64,000 nucleotides of DNA, from the NCBI GenBank assembly GCA_050084985.1, contig JBITNC010000002.1, positions 36,394,001 to 36,458,000 on the forward strand, in the 5' to 3' direction. Under the pieces are notes generated by a model, which ran no database searches, was not told where the DNA came from, and saw only the letters and a program-made list of their open reading frames with translations. Positions 1 through 13,900 of the stretch are shown here, one piece after another. Source of the stretch: Nageia nagi (Eukaryota; Pinophyta). Every line of letters begins with the position of its first letter. Within the stretch, counting starts at the first letter, position 1. A program made the translations under genes and the position numbers.

Positions 1-299
1 ACTCTTTTCACCTTTGGGAAATACACAACAAAGCAATGGTTAATCAACAATAGTGCCTCTCTTTTATCTTATTGATAAGTATAATAATTTTTTATGATTT
101 TTGGTTGCAAATCATATTAGGCTAAGAAAGTTAAGTGGGATACAACACTCCAAACCTTATGACATTAGGTGATGCTCATTGATATGTAATTCCTAAACTT
201 ATAACTTAAGAAAAATCGCTAAGATTTAAATCATAAATTTTGAATGGAAACTATATTTAACCACAAGAAATAAAATAAAATTAACATAAGCACTAAAAT
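1..299. other. Left edge, unassigned
   Basis: No convincing coding sequence. On the minus strand there is faint resemblance to the gag segment at 44165-44380 (a purine-rich stretch at the position of the Trp-Trp codons). If real, the repeat at 300-1294 would be followed by gag of a second element, meaning two gypsy copies sharing an LTR. The similarity is too weak to call. Confidence 0.3.
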
Positions 300-1294
300 T
301 GACAAATTGTTAAAGAGGTCCTCTCATATGAGAATTAGTCCCTATATGCCACTCAGCTCATCTATTACATATAAGTTTATAATAAAATTATAATCTTCAT
401 TGGTCCTCAAATAAGATTGAATCCTAAATATGTAGACAACTACGAAAATATGAACAAGTATAAAAAGTTTTGCGATCCTTTTCTCTATCATAATTCCCTT
501 CAATGAAGTCTCCAAAGGATTTTATGTAGAAATCAACATTTAGAAATCATATGGCTTTCAACTTCCTAAGATTTAAAATGACTAAACAATGATCCATAAT
601 ATTTACCTTCTTATTGACACCTCAAAGTTTTCCAACATTGGCACTTGATGTTGAGTGTATACTTAAGTGAAAGGTCAGATGGTGGTCGAGTATCACATAA
701 TCCTTATAAAGGTTAGGATCTTATAATGTTAACCTAGTCTTCCTATGTAATTTGATCCCACCAAAAATCACATACTAACATGCCATAGATCAATTTTAAT
801 AATTCTCTAACTACTCAAAAACACTAGTGCAAGTGTTGATGTTAGCGTTGGCACTATTGATAGTGTTGACGTTGATAGTTTTAATAGTTCTATGGAAAAC
901 ACCTTGGATGGTGATCAAATATTTGATAATGGTAGGCATGCATTATATTCCTTAGAAATATATTTTTGATAACTATACAATGAAAAAGAATCAACTCAAT
1001 TAGAAATATATATAAAAATTTATATCTTCCCAAATATGATTTATCCATTGTTGATAAGTTCCATGGCATATAAATTTCACAAGACCCATAGGAAAATTTA
1101 CAAACATCACCCAAGTATGAGAGTGTTCCAAATATTCATTCTAATGATGTTATCCTAAAAGAATTTTTTCAAATATGGAGTAATTTTCAAATTCAAAACC
1201 TTTACAAAACCATATTTTAGTTTAAACAATGGATCAAGCTCATAAGTGAAAATATTTGGCCAAATTAACACTTAAGGTAAGATATCTATATCAC
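300..1294 (-). repeat. gypsy-H 3' LTR-like repeat (left copy)
   Basis: Diverged direct match to 44390-45301, clearest at 785-1130 (shared words ACACTAGTG/ACACTAGTA, GGAAAACACCTTGGAT, GGTAGGCATGCAT) and at 1215-1280. The match stops near 1294, where a pyrimidine run CCTCCC (the complement of a polypurine tract) follows. That fits the start of a minus-strand 3' LTR. The left limit is soft: weak similarity continues below 300. Identity looks only about 65-75%, the lowest of any LTR pair here, making this the oldest element. Confidence 0.65.
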
Positions 1295-1329
1295 ACCTCC
1301 CTAATGGGAAGTGAATTTTATCCTCAAAA

Positions 1330-2582
1330 TATTTAGTTCTAGAAAAGGTGAGGAAAAAAATCCTTCACCTTACTCTTATCATACCATTTTGTTATTCTAG
1401 GTATTTTACGTTTCAACCCAACATGTCAAATTTTTTTAATTGTCCTCTCCTTGTATGTTATATCTTCTTTTGCAAAACTGAGTCTTGTTTCAATTTATCC
1501 ATTATGTAAGGGAAAAATTTTTAATGGATGGTAAAATGATGCATGAATCAATTTCATCTTAAGCTAGAATGGAAGGCTCAACCAATTTAACATGTTCAAA
1601 ATTGATAACTAAGTAAATATTCATGTAAGCAAGAAAATCAAGTCTGAAAGCATTTTCACTCACTTGCTTAATCATCTTGAATGGTCCATATATGATTGGT
1701 TTCAACTTCTTTTAAGGCCCCTATAACCTTTCTTTACTAAGGTGTATCCAACATTAATCACAAAATTGGAACTTATGATCAGTTCTATGCTTATCATGTC
1801 TTAGTTTGTATTTGGCTTGACTTGTTTTGAGTTGTTCTTATACCTTAAGATGAATAAGTTTGATTTTTTCAACAAATTTTCTCAAATTGTTGCTCCTCCT
1901 TCTCCAAGGTTACATCAAAATCATATTGCTAACAACAAACACAGTCAAATGTTGAGTATGGAAGGTATCCATAACATGTTTCAGAATGTGTCTTGCTTGT
2001 GGAAGTATGGACCAATCTGTTATAAGAGTGTTGAATATAAACAAGATGCTCATCCCATGATTTTGGATGTTTACCATAGTATTCATTTGGCCATCCATTT
2101 AAGGGTGAAAGTTTGTGCTTATATTCAACTTGGTGTCCATTTTTTACCATAATATTATCCAAAATGTTTGAAGAATCTACTATCTCTATCTGAAATAATA
2201 AAACTAGGGAGTCCAAAGTGAACCTACACATGAGAAAAAAAATAAGTATGTTGCAATTTATCTAGTTACAATCTTCTTGCATGGTATTAAAACACACATA
2301 TTGGTTAATATATCAATAATAACAAACAAGAAATCATTTCCCCTTTTTATCATAGGTAAACCACCCACAAATTCCATGGATATGCTCTCCTAAGGGTTGC
2401 TAGGAACTGGTAATGGCTAATATAATCCTAACTTTCTATTACTAGGCTTGCTTGTGCAACATAAAACACACCCCCTAATGTATTTTGTAACTTATTCTTA
2501 AATATTGGGTTAGTACACATACCTTTGCAATTTTTCCATAGTATTACCCACTTCAAAATATCCAAAAAATATGAGATGTATG
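1330..2582 (-). pseudogene. gypsy-H integrase, 3' portion (zinc domain, core, C-terminal)
   Basis: Reading the minus strand from 2582 downward in shifting frames gives the end of the zinc-binding domain (CVLCCTSKPSNRKLGLY-like, near 2430-2480). The catalytic core follows (SMEFVGGLPM near 2370; CVLIPCKK near 2290; KHPKSWDEHLVYIQHSYNR near 2000-2050). Then comes the tail region (HDKHRTDHKF near 1790; NIYLVINFEHVKLVEPSIL near 1600). These are standard Ty3/gypsy integrase landmarks. Integrase inserts the cDNA into the host chromosome. Many stops and frameshifts make it non-functional. It continues into 32913 and beyond across the Tat insertion. The longest open piece is 100 codons (2231-1929). 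Confidence 0.85.
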
Positions 2583-3575
2583 TGTAGACACCTAAAAATT
2601 GTTCGCTCACCTAGCTTGGGTGATTCATGATGATTTAGTCTATATTCTAGCTCATCATAGTCCTATCAAGATTTCTTACCATTTTGATTATGTTTATGTA
2701 TTCAATTTTTGTAACTTAGCCTTTTGTTACCACCTTGTGAACCTTGACCCTAATCGACCTACTGGTTAGGGTACTGGTCCATTGGTTAGGTTAAACACTA
2801 ACTAGCCCATCAGCTAAGCACTGTCATATAAAATATAATTCAAAATCAATTTTCCCACATAGTAAATTACTTTTCCTAATGTATAATAATTATATCCTAT
2901 TGTATTCCACACTCTAGACTATGCACTCAAACTTTTCAACTGCATACCTTCCATTTTGAGCTTCATCTATCATTCCAAGGCACAAAAAAAGGTGATTCTT
3001 GTCTTCATCTTGCAAGGGAATATTGGGTAAACTCTTATGGTTTGGATTTTTATGTTACCAATATCTATTTCAAGTATTTTTCAAGTTTTATAGGACATCC
3101 AAGAGCACTTATCACATATCCTTTTAGTTTATTACTAATATATTAGTGCATGGTTGCACATTAGATTTTCTAGGCTAGTCTCTTGTAGACTTAGGCTAGA
3201 ATAGGTTATTTCATTTTTGTTCTTAGATAGATCATTTTAGGATTATGTTACCTTGCATTTTAGGCATCATGCTATTTTTTATTTCCTTATTGATTCAAGT
3301 CTTGGAGGCTTACAAGCCATATAGCTACCTTTGCTCGATTTTAGGGTCTTAAGGACCTCGAACCTAGAAACCTCCTTTTGTCTCTTATTTTGCAAGTTAT
3401 TAGGAGTCTTGTGTATTGCATAAAAGGGAAAATTCATAAACCTTAATTATATTTTATTTTATCACCATTATCTAATCATATTTCAAGCAATATTTTAGAA
3501 ATTATAGTGTGGGTATTCCAAAAGGAAGAGGCCCTAGGTGTGGGGTCTTCTAGCTACCCTTTTGGGGAGTTTACA
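2583..3575 (+). repeat. Tat element 5' LTR
   Basis: About 993 bp, begins TGTAGACACC and ends GAGTTTACA. It aligns along its length to 31937-32912, with identity roughly 80-85% by eye and several indels. Preceded by target duplication GTATG. I could not recognise a primer binding site directly after it. Confidence 0.88.
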
Positions 3576-4950
3576 AATTAGCAATCATGATGGGATTTCC
3601 CTTGGTTTAAGATTTTCAATCATAAAGGAGTTTTCCATCCTTTTCTAATTATTTTTACTTGTTATTTTTTACCCTTTCATTTCATATCTTTAGATACTTT
3701 TGTGTACTAACTTGGTCAAATTTTTTCAAGGAACATTCCAAACAAGTTCTTGAAAAAACCCTAAAAATATTAGCAAATTAGTTAGGGTTTATACATATAA
3801 ACTATTAGCTGATTCTCCCCCATTCGACCCTTCTTTGTCAGTCAATTTGGTATGAACTAATTAGGGTTATTTTAGGGTTTGAGCTGGTTTATTTTATTTT
3901 CTACAAGTGTTGTAGCTTCTTGGTCCATATAAATAGGTGGTATTAGTCACTACTAACATTTAAATTTCTAGTTGTACACTTAATATTTCATTTAGCACTT
4001 TTTATACTTAGATTTTTTTTTTTAAATCTCTAGGTACCACTATGACCAGCTAGTTGACTATTTGATCAATCCACTACTAGGCACTACTAGCCAATAGGCA
4101 TCATATAAACTAGGATTAGAGCTTATATACATGTATTGTAGATATAGGAGCTCAAAGAGGGAGCCCCTTAGGCTTGTATCCCACTTTTGTCATGTTTTAG
4201 GCCAAGACTTGTATACTATGTGCATCCTAGGGCTATTAATTTTGCTTATTTTTCTTATTTACTAGTGAGAAGAAAATAAATATGAAAGGAAAAGTTTATT
4301 TTACTTTCTTTCTTGCATTAGTGAAATTGAAATAATTATTGGGTGGGAGTGTTGCATTTCTAAAATCACTTTGCTCTTTATTTTGAAAAAAAAAAGGCAA
4401 ATATTGAAGGGATTAGTTGTATCTTTGCACACATTTAGTTGCATCTCATATTTGTTTTATCGTATTTGCATTTAATTTCACACAAACTAGGATTGATCTA
4501 GGACATGTGAATTTCATTACGATGATCTATTCCTAATCTAAGCTCATGACCAAAGTGGACAACCTAAGTTGAGCCTATTAAATGATTCACAACCCTAGAA
4601 ATCGAGCCTTACCCAAAAAAATGCTTGAATAGGTTCATCTAGGAAAATTAATCAAGAGGTTAAAGAACCTTAAAAATTAATCTCATTAAAAATATAATTA
4701 TCCTAATTGAACAAGAATACCTAGACAAGATAATTATCATTGCTATCATTCACACTATTTCTATCTTGCATGTAGGATTGATATCTTGAAAAGATCATCC
4801 TACAGTTGTGTGTGTTAGCTTTGCATCCATTAAAACAAGATCATAACAAAAAATATAGGATTTGTTTTTATTTTATTTATTTATTTCACCATTGGGATAC
4901 TTTGTTTTATGCAATATTGTTTGTTTAAGTCCTTGTTTTTGTTCTTATTA
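3576..4950 (+). other. Tat element leader, no gene seen
   Basis: About 1.4 kb between the 5' LTR and the first gag-like sequence. AT-rich, stops in all frames, no recognisable domain. It contains a few homopolymer runs. Best read as the untranslated leader of the Tat element. Confidence 0.5.
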
Positions 4951-7900
4951 TGGAAGGTGAATCCCATAGTTTAATGGAGACTAGAGCAAAATTTAGGGCT
5001 AGAAAAACTAGGTCCTTACAATCGAAACCCTCCATCTCAACCACTTTCACCTCATATTTCTCAACCTAATTTCACCTATGTCTCTCAACTATCCTATGTC
5101 CCATCTTCTCCACCTAGACATACTTCCATCCCATCCCATCAAGAGGATCCATAATTCTACAAATACTTGCAAGTATACATAGGAATCCCTTATATGGTGA
5201 TGTTAGTTCTCTAAATCATTGGAAGCTATGCATGATGACTTCCTTTAACGAAAACTCTTCTTGAGTGATTCTCATATCCAATACCTTTTTCACCAATTTA
5301 ATTCTAAGAAACCTTTTGGTTCTAGGCCTCCATCATCCCATGTTGCTAACATGGAGAGTCATTTTTGTCAATCATCCACCTCCCTTATAAGAAGAGATAA
5401 GGGTGTCACAACCTCTACCTCCTACTTCCTACCCCATGTTGTCACTATGGCAACTTCACTTCATAGGCCAAACACGTTAGCCCTTTTGATTCTTATAGTG
5501 TCATTTATCATTGTGATCCCACCTATGGAAATCCTCCACCTTCTAACATGCCATATCCTCCATTTCTCCCCCACCATAAGATCCTCTTGAGTCTCTATAC
5601 CATATTACATAAAATGAAGGGCCATAATGATGACTTAGAAAGAAGAGAGCAATCTTCTTTTGTCCCTCTTCCCTTGCCCCCTAGGTAAGTTCAATAAGTT
5701 TTGTCAACCTTACCTCAAGCTCCATTGATTTATCAAGTGGACCCTTTGGTCCAATCTTCTCATCCATAAGTTTAACCCCCCCTTTAAACCATCAAGAAAT
5801 CCCCATCATGATAATGAGGATATAGCCCAAATGTTCAAAGAGTGGTATAAGCTTCAAAAAGCCAAAATATTTGCACAATTTGTGGACACCCATCAAGAGA
5901 AAGAGGTAAATATCAATCCACAAGTCTTGAGGATTGCAACTCCTCCCCAAGTTACTAACATTGATCCAACTTATCTATCCTATCAACAAGATCCTATAGC
6001 ATATAGCAATCATAATAAACCCTAATCATCAATAAATCATTCCATCATATGTGCCATCTAAAGTTCCTTTTAGCTAGGGTGCACATTAATGTTTTATCTC
6101 AAGCTCCTCCTTCTTCTCAAGTTGATATACCCACATATGCTCATTCTCAAAATCCTAATCATACAAAGAATATGTTGGTGCTAAACCAAGGGGCTTACCC
6201 CCACCAAAAATATTTCTAATCTTTTCAACATGTTTAAGATCCATATCTTGGAAAAACTCAATTTCCTCCTCAAGGTTTGCATAACCAAATAATCAAGGGT
6301 TTGTAGCTCAACACTATTATGCACCATAAGTGAATGTTTTCCCAACACAACAAGTTTATTAACCTTAAGGGAAACCTCAAGAAACTAATTATTATCAAGG
6401 TCATTGCTATAAAGTTTTGGTTCCTTTCCTCCATCCACCCCTCATGATGAGATTTTAAGAAGTTGCAAGAAATGGAGCAAAGGCTTAATGATCAGGCAAT
6501 TCCAAGCTATCTTATGGATCTATTTGTAATGAACCAATCCATAATCTATCCCCATCAAGGATTTCCCTTACAAGTTTGAAGTTCCAAAATGGATAAATTC
6601 AAGGGAAAGGAGGATACTAAGGAACATCTAAGGCAATTAAATTACTCTTGTTACATCATAGCTAGTGATGATGTTCTTATGTTAGAACCTTTCCTATGAA
6701 CTTGGCGGGACAAACCTTTGATTGGCACAATAACTTGTCTTAGCATAGTATCTTCTCTTTTAAGCAATTGGCTAATCAATTTCTATATTATTTATGGATA
6801 AACATAAGGAAGAGAGCCTCTATCATGGATTTAAGTAAGTTATCCCAATTTGATGATGAATCAATATTAGATTATGTATGTTGTTGAAGAGTGGTTATGC
6901 AAACCAAGTCACATATGTGATTAATCAAGCACAACCTATCCTATAAGTAGCACATATTGGGCAAAAGGAACAACCAACCAAGAAACTAATACCAAAAACA
7001 AGATCAAGTAAGGGAAATATAACCAAGGTAATCAAGGCAATCAAGGTATACTCAAGAAGGTTCTAGATGCTACACTAGTTACACTTTTGAGATAAGACAA
7101 GAGGAACCTAATGGTGCAAGGCCACAATGGTATAGGAATGATGATTTATATGCCTTCCATCATAAATAAGGATATGCAATGAATAAGTGTCAACATTTAA
7201 GGGCCCTAATTCAAATATTAATTAACAATGGTCATGTATCCATAGGAGCACCCCAAGCTTAACCCAATAAGGATTTAGAGGTATATCAAAATCCTTTAAC
7301 AGGACACAGTCCCATCATATACCAAGTAAATACCATGTCTTCCATTTCAATACAAGTAACACATGGTAATCCCTTACCCACTAAGTTTGTTGGTATGATA
7401 GGCATTGAGCTAGTTCATGTGGCCATTTGCATAGGGAGGGGAGGTGAGAGAGCAACTCCTCTAGAGATGTAAGAGAACAACAACCCACACATCTAATCAA
7501 TATCCAAATATGATCATAACCTTTTAAACCAACCATTACAATTCAAAATTAGTTAGATCAACAATTGCAATTAATTCCTACTAAGTTATCCTTATGGGAC
7601 TTTTTGCAATAATCCAAGGCTCATAGGGATGCCTTGAATGATATACTTAATACCATTGAGTTGTCTAATGATGATCCTAATATCTTTGTGGAATTTTGTA
7701 TGATAGTTCAAGATTATATGAGGTCTTATATCAATTTTTATGTGGATGAGTTATATCATACCCTAGGATCATCTAAGAAGCATCCAATTATCTACATTGT
7801 TGCATATATAGATAGTAAATGAGTTAAGAGGGTCATGATTGATGAAAGGGTCAACTATCAATGTGGTATCTACAGTGGCACTTTAGAATTTTGGTATACT

Positions 7901-8900
7901 TATGCATACTTGAGTGCTCCCAACTTGGCCATCAGGATCTTCAACAACACTTTGTCTATGACCTTAGGAGTTGTTATGATTCCTATTAAGGTTGAAGTGA
8001 GATCAATTCCTACACCTTGTATGTTGTTGAGGGTGAGATGCAGCATAACATTCTTTTGGTCTAACCTTAGATTGATGAGATGGAGGGTGTCTCCTCCTCT
8101 AACCATGGTTGATTCAAGTATTTGTATGATGGTAATACTCATTAAATTACAATAGATTCCAACCCCTTTATCCATTGCAACTTTATAAGGCTCCTGATCC
8201 ATTTTATATGCTAAGTTTTTTTCCCATCACTATCCCTGTGAACAATAATCCCAATAAAGCATCATATAGTTCACAAGGTCCCAATCCTCACATTTTTTTC
8301 CTAATCAATCTCTTGGGTCATAACCTTCATCATCATCACTCCATTGGATGTACCTCACCTACACATCTTCATGGTAAATCATCCATCAAGTCTTTATCAT
8401 TATAGTCATCAGGTTTGAGGCCTCAAGTTGAGAATCCTCAACCCAAGCCCACTCAAGCTAAATCCTATAATTAAGTTCCCCCAACTCAAAACCTTTATCA
8501 GTAATCAAATATGCCACTTTGACCTTACCAAGAGGAAGGGTTTTATGCCTCTACATTTCATCATGTCACCCAAGATAAGGATGATGATGATGATGATTCT
8601 AATACTTACCATCTTTTGGTGTAATATGCAAATATCAATATGGGGAATATAAAATTGAAGATGTATCATTTAACATCCAATTAGTTAGGTATTTTGGCCA
8701 AACTCAAGGTTCCTCCATCACTATTAGGTCTATAATTCCTTTAGGTCAAATTTCCAAGCAATCTTTTTTCATTTATGTCAGTGTTGATTCTCCATCCAAT
8801 GTCCCTTTTGACCATCCTTTGAAGGAGAAGTTTTGTGCTAAAGTTGATTACTTTTTATGTCCTAACTTTATTCAATGATATTTTTTACATTGTAAATGGA
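4951..8900 (+). pseudogene. Tat element gag and protease region (degenerate)
   Basis: Proline/serine/histidine-rich fragments at 5040-6400 resemble the low-complexity N-terminal Gag of Tat elements. The best Gag match is at about 6585-7000, where frames spliced by eye give KFKGKEDTKEHLRQLNYSC, then an aromatic stretch, then DDESILDYV, the usual order of a retrotransposon Gag domain. Gag packages element RNA in virus-like particles. Open pieces at 7634-7822, 8175-8405 and 8428-8652 lie in the Gag-to-protease interval, but I could not find the protease active-site triad. Heavily mutated; limits approximate. Confidence 0.6.
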
Positions 8901-10248
8901 AAGGTTATGGATTAGGCAAGTATGAGCAAGGTATGGTCAATGCCTTCCAAACTACTTTTCAAGCTAGTCATGACAAGTGGGGCCTTAGTTTTAAGGGTCC
9001 CATATATTTTTTACTAGAAGAGGAGTTTGCCAATCTTCATGATCAATATTTTGATGTTGATGATGTTGGTATTTATTTTTTTCCTTTTATTCCTATCTTG
9101 TTACATTGCTCTATTCCTTTGGATTTATTTAATGATCCCTTGCTTTAAAACATGACCATTTTTGTCAATATGATCTATATCCACAAGCTTGATTCTTTTT
9201 ATCACCCCCTTGATAGTGACTCTTTGATTGTTGTCAGTATTGAATCCATGAATTTCTCTTTTCCACCATCAAGCTTCTTTTCACCATGCAATGTTTTTCT
9301 TCCCTCTCATTGGTCCTTTGATGAGGTATCTTTTTTTGTGTTTAGTTTCATCCATTTCTAATCCCATCAAAGATGATTACTCATATCTTCACATTGTTAA
9401 ACAACTTGAAAAGGGGTCCCACATGTATGTTAGGGGCCTATTCAAGATCAGCACTAGCAATGACCTTGAGAATTATAAAATCATTTAGGTTGGTAATGTT
9501 TTGAGTGAGTCAGAGCATGACCTATCTAATTCCATTTTAGTCAAGTATTGTAAACACTTTGCCTTTAGTTATGAGGATATGATAGGATTAGATCCAAACC
9601 TTATCATGCATAACATCATAACTTATCTCGATGCCAAACCCATCAAGCAAAAGCCTACAAAAGTTAATCCAACCTAATCCCTTTTGATCAAATATGAGCT
9701 TCAAAAACTTTTCAAGGATCATTTAATTAAACCTATTGATTACCCCAAGTGGGTTTCCAATATGGTTCTTATCAGTAAGCCTGATGGTCACATTCATATT
9801 TGCATAAATTTTTATGATCTTAACAAGGCATGTCCTAAGGATGACTTCCCCTTATCAATATTGATATATTGGTTGATAATACTATAGGGTATGAGATTTT
9901 ATTCCTTATTGATGATTTTTTAGGCTATAACCAAATTTGGGTTAACCCCAATGATCAAAACAAAATAGCCTTCACTAACCCTTGGGGGACCTATTGTTAT
10001 ACAATCATGCCTTTAGATATTAAGAATGTTGGAGCCACCTATTAAAGAGCCATGACCTACATTTTTCATGACATGATGCATGATATTATGGAATATTATG
10101 TTGATGATATTTTAGCCAAGTCTAAGACACACAAAGTACATTGGGATATTCTTCACAAGATCTTTCATCATCTCCTTGAGCATAATGTTAAGCTAAACCC
10201 AAAGAAGTGTATTTTTGTATCACATTAGGTAAGCTTCTAGGTTTTATT
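8901..10248 (+). pseudogene. Tat element pol: protease end and reverse transcriptase 5' part
   Basis: Includes KWKGYGLGKYEQGM (8897-8938), an upstream pol landmark of Tat elements. RT follows from about 9684: KPDGHIHICINFYDLNKACP and KDDFPLS (9776-9850), FTNPWGTYCYTIMP-like (near 9970-10010), then YYVDDILAKSKT with the catalytic YVDD at 10097-10108. RT copies element RNA into DNA. The frame KLLGFI at 10228-10248 is cut by the copia-B1 insertion and resumes at 16013 with ILK and then GIDIDPKRI, so the two halves belong together. Several stops and frameshifts. Confidence 0.85.
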
Positions 10249-10751
10249 TGTTGGAATGTATAATGAATTATTGTAATATTTTGTAATGTTCCTCATTGTA
10301 AATTCAATAATAATTAATGTTATCATTAGATACATTAAGTATTTAAGTGAATATGATAATGTTACTTGTCCTACACTCCATCTTATGAGCATGTCCCTTG
10401 AGTAAAAAGGAGGAGCATGTCATGTCTTTGTACAATTATTAAAAGGATGATCCAAAGGGGGATTTTGGCCTATAAATAGAAGGACCTCTATTTGTGATCA
10501 CTCACCAAATTGTGAAGAAAAGTTATGCTCTAGGATAGTGATTAGGATATAAAGTTAGGAGGATTGTAAGAGAGTTATCTTTGTGAATGAAGTAAGATCT
10601 TATTAGTGGATGTACTCCTAGTTGGAGGAACCACTATACATCTTGAGTCACTTTGTAATATTGGTTTATGATTTAGTATATTGTTGATTGAGTAAGATTT
10701 TAAGAGATCTTGGTAGTTTAGGATTGAGTTCTTTAAGGAACAAATCCTTCA
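10249..10751 (+). repeat. copia-B1 5' LTR
   Basis: 503 bp, TGTTGGAATG to CCTTCA. A TATA-box match TATAAATA lies at 10471-10478, about 220 bp into the LTR, the expected place for the element's promoter. Paired with 15505-16007. Confidence 0.9.
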
Positions 10752-10902
10752 TTTGCACATGTGAACTTTGTTTAACAAATTAAGCATGTTATTGTATTAA
10801 ATTTAACATGTATAATTGATTTACTTGAATAAATATAAAACATGTATGGATGATTAAAATGTTACTTACGAAAGTTAATACTTTCATATTCTTATGTGGG
10901 AA

Positions 10903-13900
10903 ATGGAAGACACCTTCTTACCCAAGCACATTTTTGATGGTTCCAACTTTGGTAATTGGGAACCTCAAATAGAGCTGAATTATAAGCAATGAAGCTTTGG
11001 AAAATATTTAATGAAAACATCATTGATCCTACAAATGAGAAGGCACTTAAAGCATACAACATGAAGAATGAATTGGCAACCTCCATGATTTTTTGTGCGA
11101 TATCAGATGAAGTGATCCTTATGATTTCATCATCAAACTTAGCAAAAGAGGCTTGGGATAAGCACAAGAAAATTTACCTTAGATCTAAGTTTTCAAGAAG
11201 GTTCACTATTCTTTAAAAGTTGCTTCAATCTTGGGGAAGATGAAAATGTTTGCATCTACTTGAACAAACTCATTAACCTTAGGACCTAACTTGTTGTTTG
11301 TGGCTGTAATTGGATCAATGATGAGTTCATGGTCTTCATCATTCTCCAAAGCCTTTCTTCAAAGTTTAGTAACTTTGTGACTATAATTGAGATTAGGATT
11401 AATGATGAAGAAGAAGTCTACTCCCTTGAGAACCTTTCAAGCTTCCTTCTAAAGCATGAGAAAACTCTTAACAAAAAGGTATTGATATCTTCTCCAAAGG
11501 AAAATAATGTGGCTCTAGGAGAAAATAAAACTCCTTTCAATAAGAATTTAAATCATCAAAAGAAATATTATCCTTCCTCTTTCAATAATTTTGAGAAAAG
11601 GTGCAACAACAACAACAATAGCTGCTTCAAAAAAAGAGATGGAAAAGGTAAGGCAAGCAAACCAAATCCCAAGGTAAAGCTCAATGGAAATTGTAACTTT
11701 TATGGTATCCATGGTCACAAAAAATTTGATTACTACTAAAAAGAAAAGAGAAGAAAAGAACAAGTGTAATGGAAATATAAATAACTTCAAAGGGAAGAAG
11801 AATATAAAAGCTAGACTTCTTGTTGGACTCTACTCCATGGCTCACTGCTTCTCATCTAATTAGATTATTGACTCTAGATGCATTAATCACCTATGCTTTA
11901 AAAAGGATAAGTTTTAAAATTTTCATAAGTATAGAAAATATATGGTTGTGATAGGTGATAATTCAATCCTTGAATTCCAAGGAATTGGGAGTGTGTTGAT
12001 TCATGGGAAGATTATTGAAAATGTGCTCTATGTTCCTAACCTCAGGATGAACCTCCTCTCTATGATTCAAGTTGCAAGAAAAGAGTACTAATTTGAGTTC
12101 AAATCACACTCCTAGTACATCAAGAAAGGAATTTCCATTTTGGTTAAAGGATTAGTGAAATATAATCTTTACATTATGGATCAAGTTCTAACAAAGATAT
12201 GTCTTGCTACAAAGGTGTGTTCTAGAGGCAATCTTTGGCATCAACAACTAGGATACCTTAACCATAAGAGTATTCAATTCATGAAAGACCAATAACTTGT
12301 AAAAAATTTTCCTTTAATTTCACCTTCATTTAGTTTGTGTGAGAAGTGCATCCTAGGCAAAATGAATAGACAAAAGTTTAAAAAATATAAGGCAACAAAG
12401 GCATCTCAACTTCTTCATCTTATGCATTCAGATTTGATGGTTTTGTTTCATACTAAATTGCTTGGAAGAGCATCTTATATCTCAATCTTCATTGATGACT
12501 TTAGTAAGATGACTTTTGGCTATCTACATGAGCACAAGGATAAAACCTTTGAGAGTTTCAAAAATTTCATGGCCTTAGTTGAAAATCAAAATAACCTTAA
12601 AATCAAGATGCTAAGATCAGCTAATGGGGGAGAATATAATAGCAATGAGTTTAATGTATATTACGATAATTACAAAATCAAAAGGTATTTTATGATTACT
12701 TACACTCCTTCACAAAACAACATTATCAAAAGGAAAAATAGGATAATTATGGAGATGACTAGATGCATGTTGGGAAATATTCCTAGTTTCTTATGGGGTG
12801 AAGTTGTGAGCATTGTTATCTACACCTTAAATAGGTTTCCCACAAAATTCATTCAAGTTAAAACTCCTTTTGATGCATAAACAAGAATAAGACCTAACAT
12901 TTCTCACCTAAGGGTATTTGGTTGTGAAGAATTCTCCTACATTATTTCTAAGAAAAGGAAAAAGTTGTATAAAATAGCTAAAAAATGCATCTTTGTTGGT
13001 TATGATAATCAACATAAAGGCTACAAGATCTACTATTCATCCTATATAGCAGTGTTCATATCAAGGGATGTAAAGTTCAATAAATTTATTGAAGAATTTG
13101 CTTCTAATGAGGATATTGATGATCCAAATGACTTGTCAGTTGCACCTAATTGGTTGGATATTGATGTAGATAAGTCACCCCAAGAGAAAAATTATCCAAT
13201 ATAAAGAATAATAAAGAGTATGACCTTGAACAAATCCTTATTTATTAAAATTGATAATAAGAATGAGCCCTCATCATTCAAAGAAGCTTCAAAGCATGAG
13301 TGCTAGATGGAAGACATGAAAGTGGAGTATGAGGTGCTTATGAAAAATGAAACTTGGAACTTAATTCCTTATCCCAATGAGAAGAATGTAATTGGCAATA
13401 AGTGGATTTACAAGGTCAAATTAAATTTAGTTGGGGATATTAAGAAATGTAAACTAAGGTTTTGCTCAAAAATATGAAATGGATTATGAGGAAACCTTTT
13501 CTCCTTGGCAAAGATGGCAACTGCTAGGATAATATTTTCTCTTTTAGTAGCTCAAGGATGGAAATTTTTTTAACCTGATATCAAGAGCGCATTTTGCAAT
13601 GGTGAATTAAATGTGGAAATATACATGAATCAACCAAAAGGATTTATTATGGAAGGATAAGATTCATTTTTGTGCAAGCTAAAGAAGTCATTATATAGAC
13701 TTAAGAAAGCACCTAGATCCTAGTACAAGAAGATTTTAGGATACTTTGGAGACATTGGATTCTCCAAGTGCTTTTTTGAATATGATCTATATGTGCTCAA
13801 TCAAGGAAAATATGTGGTCTTGATTCTCCTTTATATGGATGATCTAATAACTAGGAATAATGATGAAATCATTCAAGAGTGCATATCCAAACTTAAGGCA

